From the NCBI GenBank assembly GCA_031264395.1, contig JAISEB010000048.1, positions 1-6,539 of the forward strand: a DNA stretch of 6,539 nucleotides, read 5' to 3'. The DNA comes from Treponema sp. GTDB taxonomy: Bacteria; Spirochaetota; Spirochaetia; Treponematales; Breznakiellaceae. Positions 5,814 through 6,539 of this stretch are shown here, piece by piece. The notes under the pieces are model-generated. The model did not search any database. It saw nothing but the letters and a program-made list of their open reading frames with translations, and had not been told where the DNA came from. Made by a program: the position numbers and the translations under genes. Every line of letters starts with the position of its first letter. The stretch's first letter is position 1.

Positions 5814-6021
5814 TTACCGCAAGGTCGAAGAAGTCGAAAAAGTTGACGAAAAAGGAGGGAAGAAAAACCGCGGAGTTACGCGGAGTTGCACGGAGTTTGA
5901 GCCAATCCCGGCGGGATTGGTTTGTGGAGTTTTCGAAACAAATCCTTTCTTGTCTCTGTCGAACCAAAGGGTCGCAAACTCTCAGGCAATGCGTTCTGCG
6001 CATTGCCCGTCCTCCGCGGTT
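5808..6021. repeat. Composite intergenic repeat, copy 3, with several nested palindromes
   Basis: It begins with the 9-nt array (GTCGAAGAA 5824-5832, GTCGAAAAA 5833-5841, GTTGACGAA 5842-5850), as in copy 1. An inverted repeat follows: AACCGCGGAG (5866-5875) and CTCCGCGGTT (6012-6021), perfect over 10 bp. The left arm has CGGAGTT starting at 5871, 5881 and 5891, an exact 10-nt spacing. Inside the arms sit three more hairpins: CCAATCCC-GGC-GGGATTGG (5902-5920), the imperfect CGAACC-AAA-GGGTCG (5960-5974), and GGCAATGCG-TTCTG-CGCATTGCC (5985-6007, 9 bp perfect). No ORF with gene-like features is present. Copy 1 (291-409) looks like a shortened form that lacks the left CGGAG arm and the 5985-6007 hairpin. 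The nature of the element is unknown. Confidence 0.75.
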
Positions 6022-6030
6022 ATAATAGAG

Positions 6031-6058
6031 TTGTTCCAAAATTTCAGTTTTGGAACAG
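6031..6058. other. Perfect 10-bp hairpin beside composite repeat 3
   Basis: TGTTCCAAAA (6032-6041) and TTTTGGAACA (6048-6057) are perfectly complementary around a TTTCAG loop, with a further T-G wobble outside. It starts 9 nt after the composite repeat ends, and TATAAT occurs at 6021-6026 between them. There is no T-run outside the stem, so it is not a standard terminator. It may be a further module of the repeat family or a structured RNA start; neither is shown. Confidence 0.5.
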
Positions 6059-6102
6059 CTTCTTTGAATTTAAGGGCGAAACCGCGCTTTGTTCCGGTTC
6101 GC

Positions 6103-6138
6103 CCCGGTTTACCCGGCAGAGCCGCCGGATAAACCGGG
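6103..6138 (-). terminator. Probable terminator-like hairpin after the right-edge gene
   Basis: Reading from the minus strand, the hairpin starts 14 nt after the stop at 6153. The arms CCCGGTTTA (6103-6111) and TAAACCGGG (6130-6138) pair perfectly over 9 bp, and CCGGC (6113-6117) with GCCGG (6124-6128) extends the stem inward. A second stem, GGGCGAAACCG (6074-6084, one bulged A) with CGGTTCGCCC (6095-6104), adjoins and slightly overlaps it. No U-tract follows, so it may be a 3' end stabiliser or part of the repeat cluster rather than an intrinsic terminator. Confidence 0.4.
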
Positions 6139-6152
6139 AGGGCCGTCTTAGC

Positions 6153-6539
6153 CTAAGGCAAGGTAACCGACAGGGGGAATGGCGATGAGCCGCCGCTCCA
6201 AGTGAGTATATTGAGTTTGCCGTAGTCGTTTCCTTCAGTATCCTTAACATCGATGACATTAAACTGTCCTTCGCCGGTTATTCTGATACTACAGACCCCG
6301 CCTACGATGGGCACATCGGAAAACTCCACATAGGGCAGGGGCCCTTCGGTCATCTTGTGGTAGTAGCTCAATCTCGCGCGCTTCAGCGTTTTCCCTCCCG
6401 GCAGAGTAATGTTTACGGTTCCCGTTACGAGGCTGACAGAAGGAATGTCGAAAGTAATGAGGCCTACAGGCGTAGAAGCGTTATGGTTGGCAACGGTCTT
6501 CCCTTGGGTGGGGGCGTGTATCTCTATGTATGTATTGTC
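6153..6539 (-). CDS. Unidentified beta-rich protein, C-terminal part (partial)
   Basis: The minus-strand frame is open from the right edge to TAG (6155-6153), giving the last 128 residues; the start is outside the window. The first visible residues are DNTYIEIHAPTQG. The sequence is rich in Val, Thr, Gly and short alternating strands, for example TGTVNITLPGGKTLKRARLSYY and the closing LSVTLP, with few Cys and no membrane segment. This suggests a beta-sandwich domain of a secreted or surface protein, possibly a repeat-containing lipoprotein, but I do not recognise the family. It is transcribed towards proC with 593 bp of repeats between, so the two are unlikely to form one operon. An internal TTG near 6371 is not a real start, because the open frame and similar composition continue upstream. 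Coding status is fairly sure; function is not. Confidence 0.65.
   Translation of the reverse strand, partial: DNTYIEIHAPTQGKTVANHNASTPVGLITFDIPSVSLVTGTVNITLPGGKTLKRARLSYYHKMTEGPLPYVEFSDVPIVGGVCSIRITGEGQFNVIDVKDTEGNDYGKLNILTWSGGSSPFPLSVTLP

Noticed and set aside
5824..6007. CRISPR array
   Set aside because: The repeated units are 9-10 nt and adjacent. There are no 20-40 nt repeats with regular unique spacers, and no cas genes.
6003..6026. TTGCCC and TATAAT as a plus-strand promoter
   Set aside because: The spacer is only 12 nt, TTGCCC is part of a hairpin stem, and no plus-strand gene follows.
5671..6132. Several overlapping open frames of 70-130 codons on both strands
   Set aside because: All run through palindromic repeats and change composition at repeat borders, with no coherent start signals.

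Overview
The window looks like a stretch of chromosome from a moderately GC-rich, host-associated spirochaete, probably a gut Treponema-like organism. This is inference. It rests on the gene style (an acylated lipoprotein, a ProC reductase, an XRE-cupin regulator next to an AMP-forming acyl-CoA synthetase) and on AT-rich, purine-biased repeats between GC-rich genes. No rRNA, tRNA, CRISPR array, transposase or phage gene is visible.

Left part (1-592): the last 84 residues of a glycoside hydrolase family 65 enzyme (a sugar phosphorylase or hydrolase) run in from the left edge. A 337-bp gap follows. It holds a composite repeat (291-409), a small A/T hairpin, and a possible 26-codon ORF (454-534) with a good ribosome binding site.

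Central plus-strand block (593-4533): four tightly packed genes that are probably co-transcribed. They are a DUF4349 lipoprotein with a C-terminal membrane segment, a PHP-domain metal phosphoesterase, an XRE-cupin transcription factor and an AMP-forming acyl-CoA synthetase. The junctions are a 13-nt gap, an 8-nt overlap and a 6-nt gap. The regulator and synthetase are a recognisable functional pair: the cupin regulator plausibly senses a small molecule linked to the carboxylic acid that the ligase activates. The roles of the lipoprotein and phosphoesterase in the unit are unknown.

Convergence and minus-strand block (4534-6539): the synthetase converges on proC (pyrroline-5-carboxylate reductase, minus strand). 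The 171 bp between them is largely an inverted pair of purine/pyrimidine repeats. Beyond proC, 593 bp without an intact gene hold a hairpin repeat (5621-5731), a short coding-like relic (5730-5813), a large composite repeat with nested palindromes (5808-6021), a 10-bp perfect hairpin and a GC-rich hairpin that may terminate the last gene. That gene, on the minus strand, is the C-terminal 128 residues of an unidentified beta-rich protein running off the right edge.

The most interesting material is the repeats. Short-period arrays (9 or 10 nt) form modules, and different palindromes sit at the same position inside a conserved GGAGTTTG...GGAGTT-like frame. The copies differ by whole hairpins, as if palindromes could be exchanged or inserted.
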